A stretch of 64,000 bases of DNA, taken from NCBI GenBank assembly GCA_029260215.1, contig JAJDDQ010000058.1, positions 42,338 to 106,337 of the forward strand, given 5' to 3'. The position numbers and the translations under genes were made by a program. This DNA comes from Phycisphaerae bacterium (GTDB lineage: Bacteria > Planctomycetota > Phycisphaerae > UBA1845). The notes below the pieces were generated by a model. That model saw nothing but the letters and a program-made list of their open reading frames with translations. It was not told where the DNA came from and did no database searches. Positions 36,986 to 46,115 of the stretch are shown here, piece after piece. Every line of letters begins with the position of its first letter. The stretch's first letter is position 1.

Positions 36986-37798
36986 TTGGATTTCATCGAC
37001 CCGCACATTCACATGGTTTCGCGCACGACGGACGACTACGAGCGGCTGGCTCGTTCCGGGTGCGTCGCTATTTCCGAGCCTGCGTTCTGGGCCGGTTTCG
37101 ATCGCGGATCGGCGGAGGCGTTTCGCGACTACTTTCGGCAGCTTATTGACTTTGAATGCAAGCGGGCATTGCTGTTCGGCATACAGCACTTTTGCTGGCT
37201 GTGCATCAATGCGAAAGAAGCGGAGAACGTGAAACTTTCGCGCGATGTCATTGCGATGATCCCGGAATTTCTCGACATGCCCGGCGTGCTGGGTATCGGC
37301 GAAATCGGACTCAACAAGAACACGCCGAACGAATGCACAATTTTCGAGGAGCACGTCGATCTTGCAGCCTCGCGCGACGAGCTCATGCTCATTCACACGC
37401 CGCACCTCGAAGACAAATATATGGGCACGCGGATGATTATCGACATGCTGCGCGCGGACAGCCGCGTGCAGCCCGATCGCGTGTTGATCGACCATGTCGA
37501 GGAGCATACGGTCAAGTTGGCGTTGGAGGCCGGCTACTGGTGCGGGATGACGCTGTACCCCACGACGAAATGCACGCCGGCGCGTGCGGCTGACATTATC
37601 GAAGCGTGCGGTACGGATCGGATCATGGTGAATTCCGCCGGCGATTGGGGTGTTAGTGATCCGACGGCTGTTCCGAAATTTATATTCGAGATGCGCGCCC
37701 GAGGGCACAGCGAGGACGTGATTCGCAAAGTTGTTTATGAGAACCCCAGGACGTTCTTTGGCAAGTCCAAGCGATTTGACTTCAGGCCGCGGGGGTAG
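36986..37798 (+). CDS. TatD/EboC-like metal-dependent hydrolase
   Basis: 270 residues from a TTG at 36986 (reads MDFIDPHIHM); GAGGAAGGG is about 11 bases upstream. The metal-binding motif DPHIHM (4-9), GEIGLN and HTPH, DHVEE, then NSAGDWG are the standard residues of the TatD family and the amidohydrolase superfamily. The sequence order (SRTTDDYE, EPAFWAGF, GIQHFCWLCINAKEAE) fits the EboC branch, which belongs to small biosynthetic clusters in other bacteria. No such cluster surrounds it here. Probable role: hydrolase of unknown substrate, cytoplasmic. It lies between two copies of a dispersed repeat. Confidence 0.72.
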   Translation: MDFIDPHIHMVSRTTDDYERLARSGCVAISEPAFWAGFDRGSAEAFRDYFRQLIDFECKRALLFGIQHFCWLCINAKEAENVKLSRDVIAMIPEFLDMPGVLGIGEIGLNKNTPNECTIFEEHVDLAASRDELMLIHTPHLEDKYMGTRMIIDMLRADSRVQPDRVLIDHVEEHTVKLALEAGYWCGMTLYPTTKCTPARAADIIEACGTDRIMVNSAGDWGVSDPTAVPKFIFEMRARGHSEDVIRKVVYENPRTFFGKSKRFDFRPRG

Positions 37799-37879
37799 GC
37801 ACAAGTCTCACGGTTCAACACCGCTCTTGGCATATCAGGCAGTCAAAGGACTGTGGCATGGGTTTGTGACCCGTGAATG

Positions 37880-37926
37880 CACCGGTTGCAAACCGGTGCC
37901 ACACCAAAAGCCTATATTCTTCAAAA
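37880..37926 (+). repeat. Dispersed palindromic repeat, copy 2
   Basis: The same CACCGGTT-GCA-AACCGGTG core (37880-37898) followed by GCCACACC and a flank matching copy 1 (AAAGCCTATATTCTTCAA). It abuts the stop of the ABC permease (37932) of the other strand. Confidence 0.75.
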
Positions 37927-37931
37927 ATCTG

Positions 37932-39299
37932 TTACGCGGCCTCTGCGTTCTTGCGGCGTTCGGGTCGTGCTGGGCGGTGGCCTACGCCGTAGAACGCCCA
38001 TTGCAACAGCTCTTTGACGTTTGCGCCCTTGCCGTTCATGAGGATTCCCACGCGAAAAACGCGCGACGCGAGGAACACGCAGCACAGGGCTGTGCATAGG
38101 ACGATGATGATGCCGAGGATGGGCTGCCACACGGGTATCGAACCCGGCAATCCTTGGCGCAGGATCATCAACATCGGCGTGGCTGGCGGGAAGAACGATA
38201 TCAGAGTCGAAAACGTGCTGTTCGGTTCGAGGATTACGGGCCTGATGACGAACAGCGGTACGCACGCGACCAGCGACGCGGGGGCCATCAGGTTTTGTGC
38301 GTCCTTCATGTCGTTGCAGGCGGCACCGATGGCGGCGTACAGTGAGCCGAACATCAGCACCGCTCCGGCTTGATAGAGCAGGAACCAGTTGATCAGCGCG
38401 CTGGGCATGAGATGGGCGTAGCCGTTGACGGCCGCCACGCAGAATCCGATCACGATGTAGATCGTCATGATGGTTACGGAGACGCCGACCATCCCCAGGA
38501 TTTTCCCCATCATAAACTGGAACGGTGTTACGCAGCCGAGCAGAACTTCCGCGCTGCGTTGCATCTTCTCTTCCAAGACGCTGTAGGTGAGTGGGATGGC
38601 TCCGACGAAAATTATCAGGAACATGAGCACGGCCAACCCCATCGCAGCCAGCACGCTGACGTAATGGTCCGTTTCCTCGGCGAGGCGCACGCCGCCACCG
38701 GCCACGCTTACGTACAACGGTTTCTCGTCGATGGAGACGGGCTTGGTGAGTCGCTTCGCCACTTCTAGGGACAGCCCTTCAGCCTGGGCCCGTTGCTCGC
38801 GTGCGATCTCGTTGACCTGTCGTCCCAGCCAGTGCGGGAAGTCTCGATTCATGGGGTTGTTTGTGTGGTACTTCACGGTAGTCAGCAGTTCGTCGGACTC
38901 GGCGGACGCGGATTGACCCGTGCCTATTTCAGCGAAGCCGAACAAGTCGCCCTTTCGCACGCGGTCGGAAAGTCGCCCCTGGAGTGCAAGCGTGTTTGGC
39001 GAATCGGTTTCGACTTGCTCCAGCCGAACGCGCGGTTTGATCTGTTCGATGCCGTCGTCCGCGAATATTGAGCGTTGATTGTGCGCGTCGGCTGCGTCGG
39101 CCAATTCGTCGTAGTAATCGCCTGTCCAGTCGATAATCGCGTAGCGGCGATCGTCGAGGTTGACCTCGTCCTTCAGAAGAAATGCGACGATCAAGCCGGC
39201 TGACCCCATCAGAGGCATCAGGCCCAGGCTTATGACGAATGTCTTGGTCCGTACGGCTGCGTGGAATTCCCGTACTGCGAGGACGAGGGTCTTACGCAT
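37932..39299 (-). CDS. ABC-2 type permease, NatB-like
   Basis: 455 residues from ATG 39299, with GGAGG 7 bases upstream and an 8-base overlap with the ATPase stop, so translation is coupled. A first helix (about 18-40, KTFVISLGLMPLMGSAG) is followed by a large soluble loop of about 170 residues. Then come five or six helices at the C-terminal half. The topology and a starting basic segment match the NatB/ABC-2 permeases that export ions, antibiotics or lipids. A transported substrate is not evident. Confidence 0.85.
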   Translation of the reverse strand: MRKTLVLAVREFHAAVRTKTFVISLGLMPLMGSAGLIVAFLLKDEVNLDDRRYAIIDWTGDYYDELADAADAHNQRSIFADDGIEQIKPRVRLEQVETDSPNTLALQGRLSDRVRKGDLFGFAEIGTGQSASAESDELLTTVKYHTNNPMNRDFPHWLGRQVNEIAREQRAQAEGLSLEVAKRLTKPVSIDEKPLYVSVAGGGVRLAEETDHYVSVLAAMGLAVLMFLIIFVGAIPLTYSVLEEKMQRSAEVLLGCVTPFQFMMGKILGMVGVSVTIMTIYIVIGFCVAAVNGYAHLMPSALINWFLLYQAGAVLMFGSLYAAIGAACNDMKDAQNLMAPASLVACVPLFVIRPVILEPNSTFSTLISFFPPATPMLMILRQGLPGSIPVWQPILGIIIVLCTALCCVFLASRVFRVGILMNGKGANVKELLQWAFYGVGHRPARPERRKNAEAA

Positions 39300-40296
39300 C
39301 CTGAGCCTCCGCTGCGTCAGTGTTCGCCAACCGGACAAAAACATCGTGCAACGACGGGTTGGAAACCTCGAACTGCAACACACGGCCTCGTTCCATAACA
39401 TCACGTAGGACGCGTTGCGATTTGTAGCCGGCGGTCATCCGCAACTCCTGAACACGTCCGAAATCTCGAATGGCTGCGACGCCTTCGATACCGTTCAGGC
39501 TGACATGGTCGTGGTCGAGGCGGACGCGAATGGTGTCCGTGCCGAATTCGCGTTTGATGTCTTCCAAGCGTCCGTCGAGAACTTTGATTCCGCGGTAGAT
39601 CATGATGACGTCGTCGCACATGCGCTCGGCCATGTTCATGTCGTGCGTGGAGTAGATGATGGTCGTTCCCTGTTGGCGCAGATCGAGGATGACGTTGTGC
39701 AGCAGGTCCGCACTGACTGGATCGAGGCCGGAGAACGGCTCATCGAGAATCAGAAGCCGCGGATCGTCGATCACTGCGGTGATAAACTGAACTTTCTGGG
39801 TGTTGCCTTTGGAAAGGGAGTCGACACGTCTGCCGGTTGCGTCTGCGATGTGCATGCGCTCGATCCACGCATCGACGGCTGCGTTGACGTTGGCTACACC
39901 TTTAAGTTCCGCGTAGAAGCGGAGGATGTCGCGTACCGTCATGCGATTGTATAGGCCCCGCTCTTCGGGCAGATAGCCGACGCGCTTCGGCGGTGCGTCC
40001 AGTTCTTCCTGCCCCAGTACTCGGACCAGCCCTGCGCCTTCGTCGGGGCGGTAGATGCGCATGATCATGCGCAGCGTTGTTGTTTTGCCGGAACCGTTGG
40101 GGCCTATAAACCCGCAGATGGACTGCTCACGAACCTTCAGCGAGAGATCGTTGACAGCCACCGTCGGTCCGAAGCTCTTGGTCACATGTATGATTTCGAC
40201 GGCGTGACGCCTGTGGGGCATCGCCGACACGTCGTCCCGAGGGGGGGGCGGCGTTGTGGCGATTTGCGAACGGCGTGTTGCGGACAGTGTGGTCAT
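39292..40296 (-). CDS. ABC transporter ATPase, NatA-like
   Basis: 334 residues from ATG 40296 after GGGGGA. Walker A GPNGSGKTT, signature LSKGNTQKV (a KGN variant typical of the NatA / ABC-2 group), Walker B LLILDEPFSGLDP and switch STHD are intact. A C-terminal domain of about 90 residues (from about 240) is the usual extra part of NatA-type proteins. Together with the following permease it forms a simple two-component exporter. Its N-terminal 25 residues are unusual (Pro-rich) and may be an extension. Confidence 0.92.
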   Translation of the reverse strand: MTTLSATRRSQIATTPPPPRDDVSAMPHRRHAVEIIHVTKSFGPTVAVNDLSLKVREQSICGFIGPNGSGKTTTLRMIMRIYRPDEGAGLVRVLGQEELDAPPKRVGYLPEERGLYNRMTVRDILRFYAELKGVANVNAAVDAWIERMHIADATGRRVDSLSKGNTQKVQFITAVIDDPRLLILDEPFSGLDPVSADLLHNVILDLRQQGTTIIYSTHDMNMAERMCDDVIMIYRGIKVLDGRLEDIKREFGTDTIRVRLDHDHVSLNGIEGVAAIRDFGRVQELRMTAGYKSQRVLRDVMERGRVLQFEVSNPSLHDVFVRLANTDAAEAQDA

Positions 40297-40454
40297 GAAT
40301 CCCCCGAGAGGTACTCGGACGTGTTCGAATCGACGTCATCCCCGTACTCCAATTCGACATGCAGCGCGCACAGCATTAGCCGCGGATTCGGTCCCGATAT
40401 GCTTGAGCAAAGGCAGTTTAGGACTTTGCAGAAGGCGGAGAGCCTTGCGGGAAA

Positions 40455-41705
40455 TCAGAGCGCTTCGGGTTTGTCCCGAAATGTTTCCTGAATGATCTCG
40501 ATATCGTCGCGGGCGGCGACGAAGGCGGCCACGATTCTAGCATCGAAGTGCGTGCCGGCATCTTCCTGGATGATTTCGTAGGCTTTGTCGGAGGTGAACG
40601 GCGGTTTGTAGCAGCGACGCGAAGTCAGTGCATCGTACACGTCGGCGACGGCTGTGATGCGTCCCTCGATTGGGATGTCCTCGCCCGCGAGGCCGCGCGG
40701 ATACCCTTTGCCGTCCCACCGTTCGTGGTGGCTGTGGGCGATGCGTTGAGCCGTCTGCATGAGTTTGTGCGGCGAACCGGACAGAATCTTCGCGCCTTCG
40801 GTGGTGTGCGACTGCATTGCCAAGCGTTCTTCGTCGGTGAGTTTGCCCGGCTTGGTCAGGATCGCATCGGGAATGCCGAGTTTTCCGATGTCGTGCATGG
40901 GGCTGGAGCACATCAGGTTGTAGGCGAAGTCTTCGCTATACCCGAGCTTGCGCGCGATTGTCTCGCAGTACATGCTCACGCGTTTGATGTGTTGGCCTGT
41001 GTCGTCGTCGCGAAGTTCCGCTGCGGTGGCCAACCGCATGACCGTTTCGAGTTGTGCGAGCTTCAATTGCTCGTTCTTGTGTCGCACGCTTTCTATCAAA
41101 ATCGCATTGCGCACGCTGATGGCGGCCATCGACGCCAGGGCCATCGCGATCTGCTCTTCGCGCTCGGAGAACGCGGAAATCTTGCCGTCCGTCGCTTTGT
41201 GATTGATCAACTGGAGAACGCCGACCGGCTCCTCCGACTGATCGAGCATCGGAATGACTAACATGGATCGCGTGCGATAACCCGTGGACTTGTCATACTT
41301 GCTGCTGAAATGATAATCGGCACCGTCCGGCAGATCGTACACGTCATCCAGGCGTAACGGCTCGCGACTTTTCGCGGTGTATCCTGCGAGTGAAGAGTTG
41401 TCGATCGGAATGGTCACGGTTTTCAGTTCCGAGCGGGACTGGTCCGGGGAGGCCGGTTCGACGACGAGGTCAGGTCTTGCGTCATTTTGCGCACAGGCAA
41501 AGTGGAGCATGTTGCCTGGTGCCAGCCGAAAGACCGTGCCCGCTTCCGCGCGGACCAACGCCCGCGCATATCGCAGCAGCTCGTTCAGCAACACCCCTGG
41601 CTGAAGCTCGGAAAGCTTGCGACAGACGTCCAGCAGCGTGTCGAATTCGAGCTGGGCCGAATCCGGCTCGCCGGACGAACTCAAGGTTAATGACGACTGC
41701 GACAT
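40455..41705 (-). CDS. GAF and HD-GYP cyclic-di-GMP phosphodiesterase
   Basis: 416 residues. An N-terminal GAF domain (about 25-200, PLLVIPML-like region RSMLVIPMLDQSEEPVGVLQLIN) precedes an HD-GYP domain (about 215-405) with SPMHDIGKLGIPD, AHSHHERWDGKGYPRGL and ADVYDALTSRR. The family cleaves cyclic-di-GMP, with bound metals and the GYP motif intact, so activity is probable. GAF may sense a small ligand. The gene starts 74 bases after the GAP1-like gene's stop on the same strand, so co-transcription with the GTPase operon is possible but not shown. Confidence 0.85.
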   Translation of the reverse strand: MSQSSLTLSSSGEPDSAQLEFDTLLDVCRKLSELQPGVLLNELLRYARALVRAEAGTVFRLAPGNMLHFACAQNDARPDLVVEPASPDQSRSELKTVTIPIDNSSLAGYTAKSREPLRLDDVYDLPDGADYHFSSKYDKSTGYRTRSMLVIPMLDQSEEPVGVLQLINHKATDGKISAFSEREEQIAMALASMAAISVRNAILIESVRHKNEQLKLAQLETVMRLATAAELRDDDTGQHIKRVSMYCETIARKLGYSEDFAYNLMCSSPMHDIGKLGIPDAILTKPGKLTDEERLAMQSHTTEGAKILSGSPHKLMQTAQRIAHSHHERWDGKGYPRGLAGEDIPIEGRITAVADVYDALTSRRCYKPPFTSDKAYEIIQEDAGTHFDARIVAAFVAARDDIEIIQETFRDKPEAL

Positions 41706-41779
41706 GACAGGCTGATCCGAGTTTACCGCAAACCCTGATGATAGCAGCCGACCGATCCACGTTCAAGGGAGCACCGTTG

Positions 41780-43033
41780 TCAGACGCTGTAGGCAGCCGA
41801 TTCAGTACTGTCGCACGGGGCGGGTTTGTCGTTTTTGGTCGCGGACTCATTTTCCGCTGACCAGCCGGGCGGCGGCGGATCAAGGTCTGCGATACGCTCG
41901 AACAGTGCGATGGCAACCGGTTGAAAGGTATCATCCGATTCGACCAGGCGAATAATCGCCAGCCAATATTCCCGCGTGTCAGCCTTGCCGACGGACGCCA
42001 GCCGCGATCGCAACTGCGCCTTGGCCGACTCAATGAACTTTTCATCGAGGATTGTCTCGGCTTTGCACTTCGGGTTCTCGGAGATGTCGTTCGGAGCATC
42101 TTCCGTCTCGACAGGCACAACGCGGGTCAGCAATTCGGCGACCGAAAGCTGGCCGATGTGATTGATTTCGATCTGCGCCGCGGCGCATGAGTCCAGAGCT
42201 TCCAGCGGAGTTGGGCCGAAGTCCAGTCGATTGAGCTTCAGGACAGCCCTCACGCGGCCCCACGCTCGGCAGTCGTCGAACATCTTCAGCCACGGACTGC
42301 CTTCAAACTGGGGGATATTGTTTTCCGCCACCAACTCGATCTTCTGCCCGCGTAGCGATCGCGTCGCTTGATTCGTTATCGGGCCTGTGACGTTCACCTG
42401 CCGTCGTCGTGCAAGCGTGAATTTCAGGCCGATCGCGAAGCTGCGTTGCCGCCGAATGAAGTGCGGCACTGCGAGGGCAGCCGCTTCGACGACGGTGCAA
42501 CCTTCGTGAAGATCAGGCATCAACACGCCGGCAGCGCGACACGATCGATCGATCAGCAGGCGTACGAGACTCTCTCCCGCAGCGTCGCATGCACGCGAAA
42601 TTGTTTCCGCGTTGCCATCGTCGATCGCTTCCACACGCGCCGGGGCGATCACGCCTGCAACGGATGGGTCCTCTATGTATGCGCTGGCTCGATCGATTGC
42701 GCGTAACACGCTGAACGCATTGCAGCCGAACAGTGCGAATTGATCCGGCGACAGCACGAACGTTTGCGTTAGCACGCGATGCCCGCCTCGGGCAGTCTGC
42801 TCGCAACCGGCGTGGATGGTTCGCGCGATACAGAATCGCCCGCTCGGCAGTTCATAAAACGCCAATCCCTGCGCCTCTGCGGAGTCGTCGGCCAGTGATT
42901 GATGAGAAGGTGAAGACGTGGCGATTACCCGCGTCTCGTCCGCGGTTACGCCTGCGGTCGACGCAGTCACACGGTATCCCTGGCTGGTCCGCGTCCGAGC
43001 CGACGTGAAGATGGCCTGGTCGATTTCGATCAT
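41780..43033 (-). CDS. GTPase-associated protein, GAP1-N-like
   Basis: 417 residues from ATG 43033. The ATG overlaps the stop of the GTPase gene as ATGA, a translational-coupling signature. The N-terminus IEIDQAIFTSARTRTSQGYRV resembles the first domain of GTPase-associated protein 1, found beside TRAFAC GTPases in predicted regulatory or conflict systems. The rest is mixed alpha/beta with no catalytic motif, and a polar C-terminus. It should act with the neighbouring GTPase. The domain naming rests on N-terminal wording only; the coupling to the GTPase is direct evidence. Confidence 0.62.
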   Translation of the reverse strand: MIEIDQAIFTSARTRTSQGYRVTASTAGVTADETRVIATSSPSHQSLADDSAEAQGLAFYELPSGRFCIARTIHAGCEQTARGGHRVLTQTFVLSPDQFALFGCNAFSVLRAIDRASAYIEDPSVAGVIAPARVEAIDDGNAETISRACDAAGESLVRLLIDRSCRAAGVLMPDLHEGCTVVEAAALAVPHFIRRQRSFAIGLKFTLARRRQVNVTGPITNQATRSLRGQKIELVAENNIPQFEGSPWLKMFDDCRAWGRVRAVLKLNRLDFGPTPLEALDSCAAAQIEINHIGQLSVAELLTRVVPVETEDAPNDISENPKCKAETILDEKFIESAKAQLRSRLASVGKADTREYWLAIIRLVESDDTFQPVAIALFERIADLDPPPPGWSAENESATKNDKPAPCDSTESAAYSV

Positions 43034-43899
43034 AGTGCAGTCAGCAGCCACTCGAACGGCTCGATGATTCCGCGCGGGGCTGAGTGCATGGGAACGGTTA
43101 CGACGTTTTCGTCCTGATCCGTACCGTACCCGATCGAGCCGATCACGCTGGCCGCAAAAAAGCCGACGTTCTCGAACCGATTTTCACACAGATTCCAGAG
43201 ACGATTCAGGTTCGTTTGTGCGAACAACAACGGATGATCGAACGCCTGCGGGCAGCAGTCGCTCTTGCACAGCACGATAGCGATCGGTGTCGCAACTTTG
43301 TCACTGATGCGCAGGCGGGACAACTGATCGATGTAACTCATCAGTTTGAACGCGAAGAAGTCGGCCTGCACGTTACCCATAGCAGCCTGCGCGGCATCGA
43401 TAAGCAGCATGATGCCCGAACTCCGCTGCAGAAGCCCGCGAATGACGGCGTAGCTTTCGGGCACGTCCAATTCGGTCGCGATCGCCTCGCCAGCCATGTC
43501 GGGCATGACCAGATCGTACCAGGTATTGGGATCCCGGTGGTTGGCGACCTGTGCGTACGCCCAGTGCCATTGATCGACTTCGTTGGGCGTTTTCGTTGGA
43601 AACATGCGGGCGGCTAGATAGGTCATGACCGTCTGCTGAAGGTTGATCGAGAAGGGGCCTTTGGGGACGGATTCGTAGTCTCCCGCCCGCCGACTCAGCA
43701 TGTCCAGCAGGTAGCCGAGGTACACGGTCTTGCCGACGTTGCTCTCGCCGATAACACTGATCATGCACGGTTCGCGACCTTGCGCCACGGACTCTTGCGT
43801 CAGTGACATCGGCGCTAGGCAGACCGAGCAAAACTGAGCCTCTTCTTCGTTGTCCGTGTGACAAATAAGGCATTCGGTGGCGGCTGGTGACGCGCTCAT
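43030..43899 (-). CDS. Zinc-ribbon TRAFAC-type small GTPase
   Basis: 289 residues. An N-terminal zinc ribbon CLICHTDNEEEAQFCSVC (residues 10-27, C-x2-C-x11-C-x2-C) leads to a G domain: G1 GESNVGKT (about 51-58), G3-like DMAGE (in PDMAGEAIATEL), G4 CKSD, and a C-terminal PRGIIEPFEWLL. The G3 change from DxxG to DMAGE keeps the Asp and Gly. This is a TRAFAC GTPase of the kind found with GAP1 proteins. It starts 12 bases after the FGE-protein stop and overlaps the next gene by ATGA. It likely switches or assembles a complex with its operon partners; a precise role is unknown. Confidence 0.75.
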   Translation of the reverse strand: MSASPAATECLICHTDNEEEAQFCSVCLAPMSLTQESVAQGREPCMISVIGESNVGKTVYLGYLLDMLSRRAGDYESVPKGPFSINLQQTVMTYLAARMFPTKTPNEVDQWHWAYAQVANHRDPNTWYDLVMPDMAGEAIATELDVPESYAVIRGLLQRSSGIMLLIDAAQAAMGNVQADFFAFKLMSYIDQLSRLRISDKVATPIAIVLCKSDCCPQAFDHPLLFAQTNLNRLWNLCENRFENVGFFAASVIGSIGYGTDQDENVVTVPMHSAPRGIIEPFEWLLTAL

Positions 43900-43911
43900 G
43901 TCGTATCCCCT

Positions 43912-44964
43912 CTAAGACGCCTCGGGCGTCGGCATGTCGGCTAAGTCCAGGGCGCATCGCAAACCAACATTGTGTGCCCTTCCCAGCGTAATCTGTCCCG
44001 TCCTGAAAACACTGGTGGCCTGGGCTTCGAAATAGGTGTCGAACGCTCCGCCGCGTACGCCCATCATCGGCATCTCGCCGACCACCGGAGATTGATCGTC
44101 TGCGAGGACGTCGAATTCGGTTGAGACCCACTCCCAGACGTTGCCGATCAATTGCGATACGCCGTTCGGAGCCGCCCCCGCGAGGTATTCATCGGTGGCC
44201 GCTGTCGTCCCAACACCGGAATTCCAGAGATTGCACCGCGTGCTGTCCATCGCATCGCCCCACGGGAAACGCCGGAACAGGTCCGCGGAACTCCGAATTC
44301 GCCAGCTCGCAGCCATCTGCCATTCCGCTTCGGTCGGCAAGCGCAAACCCGCCCAACCTGCGTAGGCGATCGCTTCATACCAACTGACGCCGGTGACCGG
44401 GTGTTTCGCCCGACGCGCGTCATGCCGCCCGTCGCGCCAGAATCGCGGTGCCGGCGTGCCGGTCAGATCGTCGAATTCGATCAAGTGAGGCCAAATTTCC
44501 TCGGGCCAGAGATCGAGGTTTTCGTAAGCGCCGTCGTCAACGAAAAACTGAAAATCAGCGTTGGTCACCGGATAAACCGCCAGGTAGTAAGGCTCGACTT
44601 CGACCTCCTCCTGCGGACTCTCCGGCTCGTCGTTCAGTGTTTGGGATAAGGTGGCTAACCCCGCCGGAACGAGTGCGAACGTTTCCTCCAGCGATTGCAC
44701 GCATCGGCTTCGCAAGTCCGACCAGTTTGGATGGTTTGCGACCGACTTGCTGTTTTGGGTGACCAGTGCCCATCGCTTTTGGAAGACCATGCGCTCGACA
44801 GGGTCGTCCGGCAACGGTGGTGCCGGGGAAGCGTGAAACTCAGCCAGGAGCGAGTCCGGCGCGGGCGCGGGCGGCTCCACGCGGCGTGGCGTTTTGACCG
44901 ACACTTCCGGCTGCTGCGGCGCAATAGGCTTGGGCTTCTTGCGGTTGAAAAGTGTCAATGCCAT
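43912..44964 (-). CDS. FGE-sulfatase-domain protein, probably non-catalytic
   Basis: 350 residues. The N-terminal 125 residues are charged and Pro-rich (FNRKKPKP, then RVEPPAPAP). The rest carries the formylglycine-generating-enzyme (FGE/SUMF1) fold with PVTNADFQFFVDD, HPVTGVSWYEAIAYAGWAGLRLPTEAEWQ, GNVWEWVS and VRGGAFDT. Only a few cysteines are visible and the pair needed for FGE chemistry is absent, so a binding role is more likely. Such FGE-fold modules often serve as receptor or carrier domains in regulatory NTPase systems. No signal peptide: cytoplasmic. It starts the group of closely spaced genes (12 bases to the GTPase). Confidence 0.8.
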   Translation of the reverse strand: MALTLFNRKKPKPIAPQQPEVSVKTPRRVEPPAPAPDSLLAEFHASPAPPLPDDPVERMVFQKRWALVTQNSKSVANHPNWSDLRSRCVQSLEETFALVPAGLATLSQTLNDEPESPQEEVEVEPYYLAVYPVTNADFQFFVDDGAYENLDLWPEEIWPHLIEFDDLTGTPAPRFWRDGRHDARRAKHPVTGVSWYEAIAYAGWAGLRLPTEAEWQMAASWRIRSSADLFRRFPWGDAMDSTRCNLWNSGVGTTAATDEYLAGAAPNGVSQLIGNVWEWVSTEFDVLADDQSPVVGEMPMMGVRGGAFDTYFEAQATSVFRTGQITLGRAHNVGLRCALDLADMPTPEAS

Positions 44965-45040
44965 CGTCGTGCCCCCCGTGGTTCCATAACCGTCTTCACG
45001 TTCCGATCAATTTTTCGCGCACGCAGTCGAAGCGGCGAAT

Positions 45041-45883
45041 CTATCCAAGGCCCTTCATCCGGCGACGCGCATCCCGACGCAGCTTCTGAAACTGATCGCT
45101 CATCGGCGAGGATTTCAGTGCGTCACTTCTGCGCGGCTTCATGGCGACCGGCGTATACTCCCGCTGCTTCGGTTGCGGCGGAGGCACGGTCACCTGAACC
45201 TCCGGTGATTCGAGTTCTGACGGAGCCACGCTCCGCGGATCGCCGCCGTTCGCGCTCAGACGCGACACCAGCTCGACACGCTGGTCAGCCACTTCCCGCC
45301 GCTCGCGCTCCAACTGGTCCGTGATGACGCTGATACTCTGGCGCATCTGCTCGATCTCGTCGGCCTGCTCTGTCAGTCCGCTTTCCAGGTTGGTGTGGGC
45401 GGCGATGCGCTCTGCCAACTCAGACTGCCCTTTTTTCAGCCGTTCGCGTTCCGCAGCCAATTCAGCCTGCGTTCCGGCGAAGGCGGCCTGCTGGGCCTCC
45501 AATTCGGACTGACGCTGTTGGAACCCGGCAGCCGTCGCATCAATAGATGCTTTGGTTTGCCGGAGTTCTTCATGATCTTCGGCCAGTTTCTCCTCACGCT
45601 GAGCGACGGCTTCGCTTTGCGTCTCCAGCTCGCTTATCTGGACGCTGATACGACGGTCTCTTTCTTCAAGCGTGGCTGTTCTTGCATTCAGTTCGCTCGT
45701 CTTGCGTTCGATTTCTCGGCACTGCGTGGTCAGTTCTTCCTGCCGATGGAGGAACTCTTCGGTGCGCGTCCGAATAAGCGCGAATGCTCGGGAAAGCTCC
45801 CCGATCATTTCGTCTGCGCGCTTCTTCAGTGGTTCGATAACCGGCGGCGCACGCAGCGCGTCGATCGTTATCGACTTTGACAT
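45041..45883 (-). CDS. Coiled-coil protein with basic C-terminus
   Basis: 280 residues from ATG 45883, GGAGG 9 bases upstream; a longer frame to 45976 has no such site. Residues 15-205 are continuous heptad-like, rich in Glu, Gln, Arg, Ala and Leu (RTATLEERDRR, EKLAEDHEELRQTK). A Pro-rich linker follows (about 215-250), then a basic tail RRDARRRMKGLG. It lies 76 bases before the FGE gene and 232 bases, divergently, from a giant coiled-coil gene of similar composition. Function unknown. It may dock the GTPase complex on a surface or the larger coil. Confidence 0.65.
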   Translation of the reverse strand: MSKSITIDALRAPPVIEPLKKRADEMIGELSRAFALIRTRTEEFLHRQEELTTQCREIERKTSELNARTATLEERDRRISVQISELETQSEAVAQREEKLAEDHEELRQTKASIDATAAGFQQRQSELEAQQAAFAGTQAELAAERERLKKGQSELAERIAAHTNLESGLTEQADEIEQMRQSISVITDQLERERREVADQRVELVSRLSANGGDPRSVAPSELESPEVQVTVPPPQPKQREYTPVAMKPRRSDALKSSPMSDQFQKLRRDARRRMKGLG

Positions 45884-46115
45884 TTCTTGTCGCCTCCCTG
45901 CATGGACTTCCAATTCGCGTGCTTTTGCGAATGCCCCCATGCGTATTCCGCTCGAAAACTGCCGATTGGATGACACAGGACGTCCTGTACCGCAAGCCTA
46001 CGATACGCGCGGGCAGAGACGAACCAAAATGCGCAACGCGGCTGCGAATCGTATTAAGAACAGAGTGTCGCGGAAGCAAAGGGCGGATTCGACAAACGAC
46101 GCGCGGTACCCTTAG

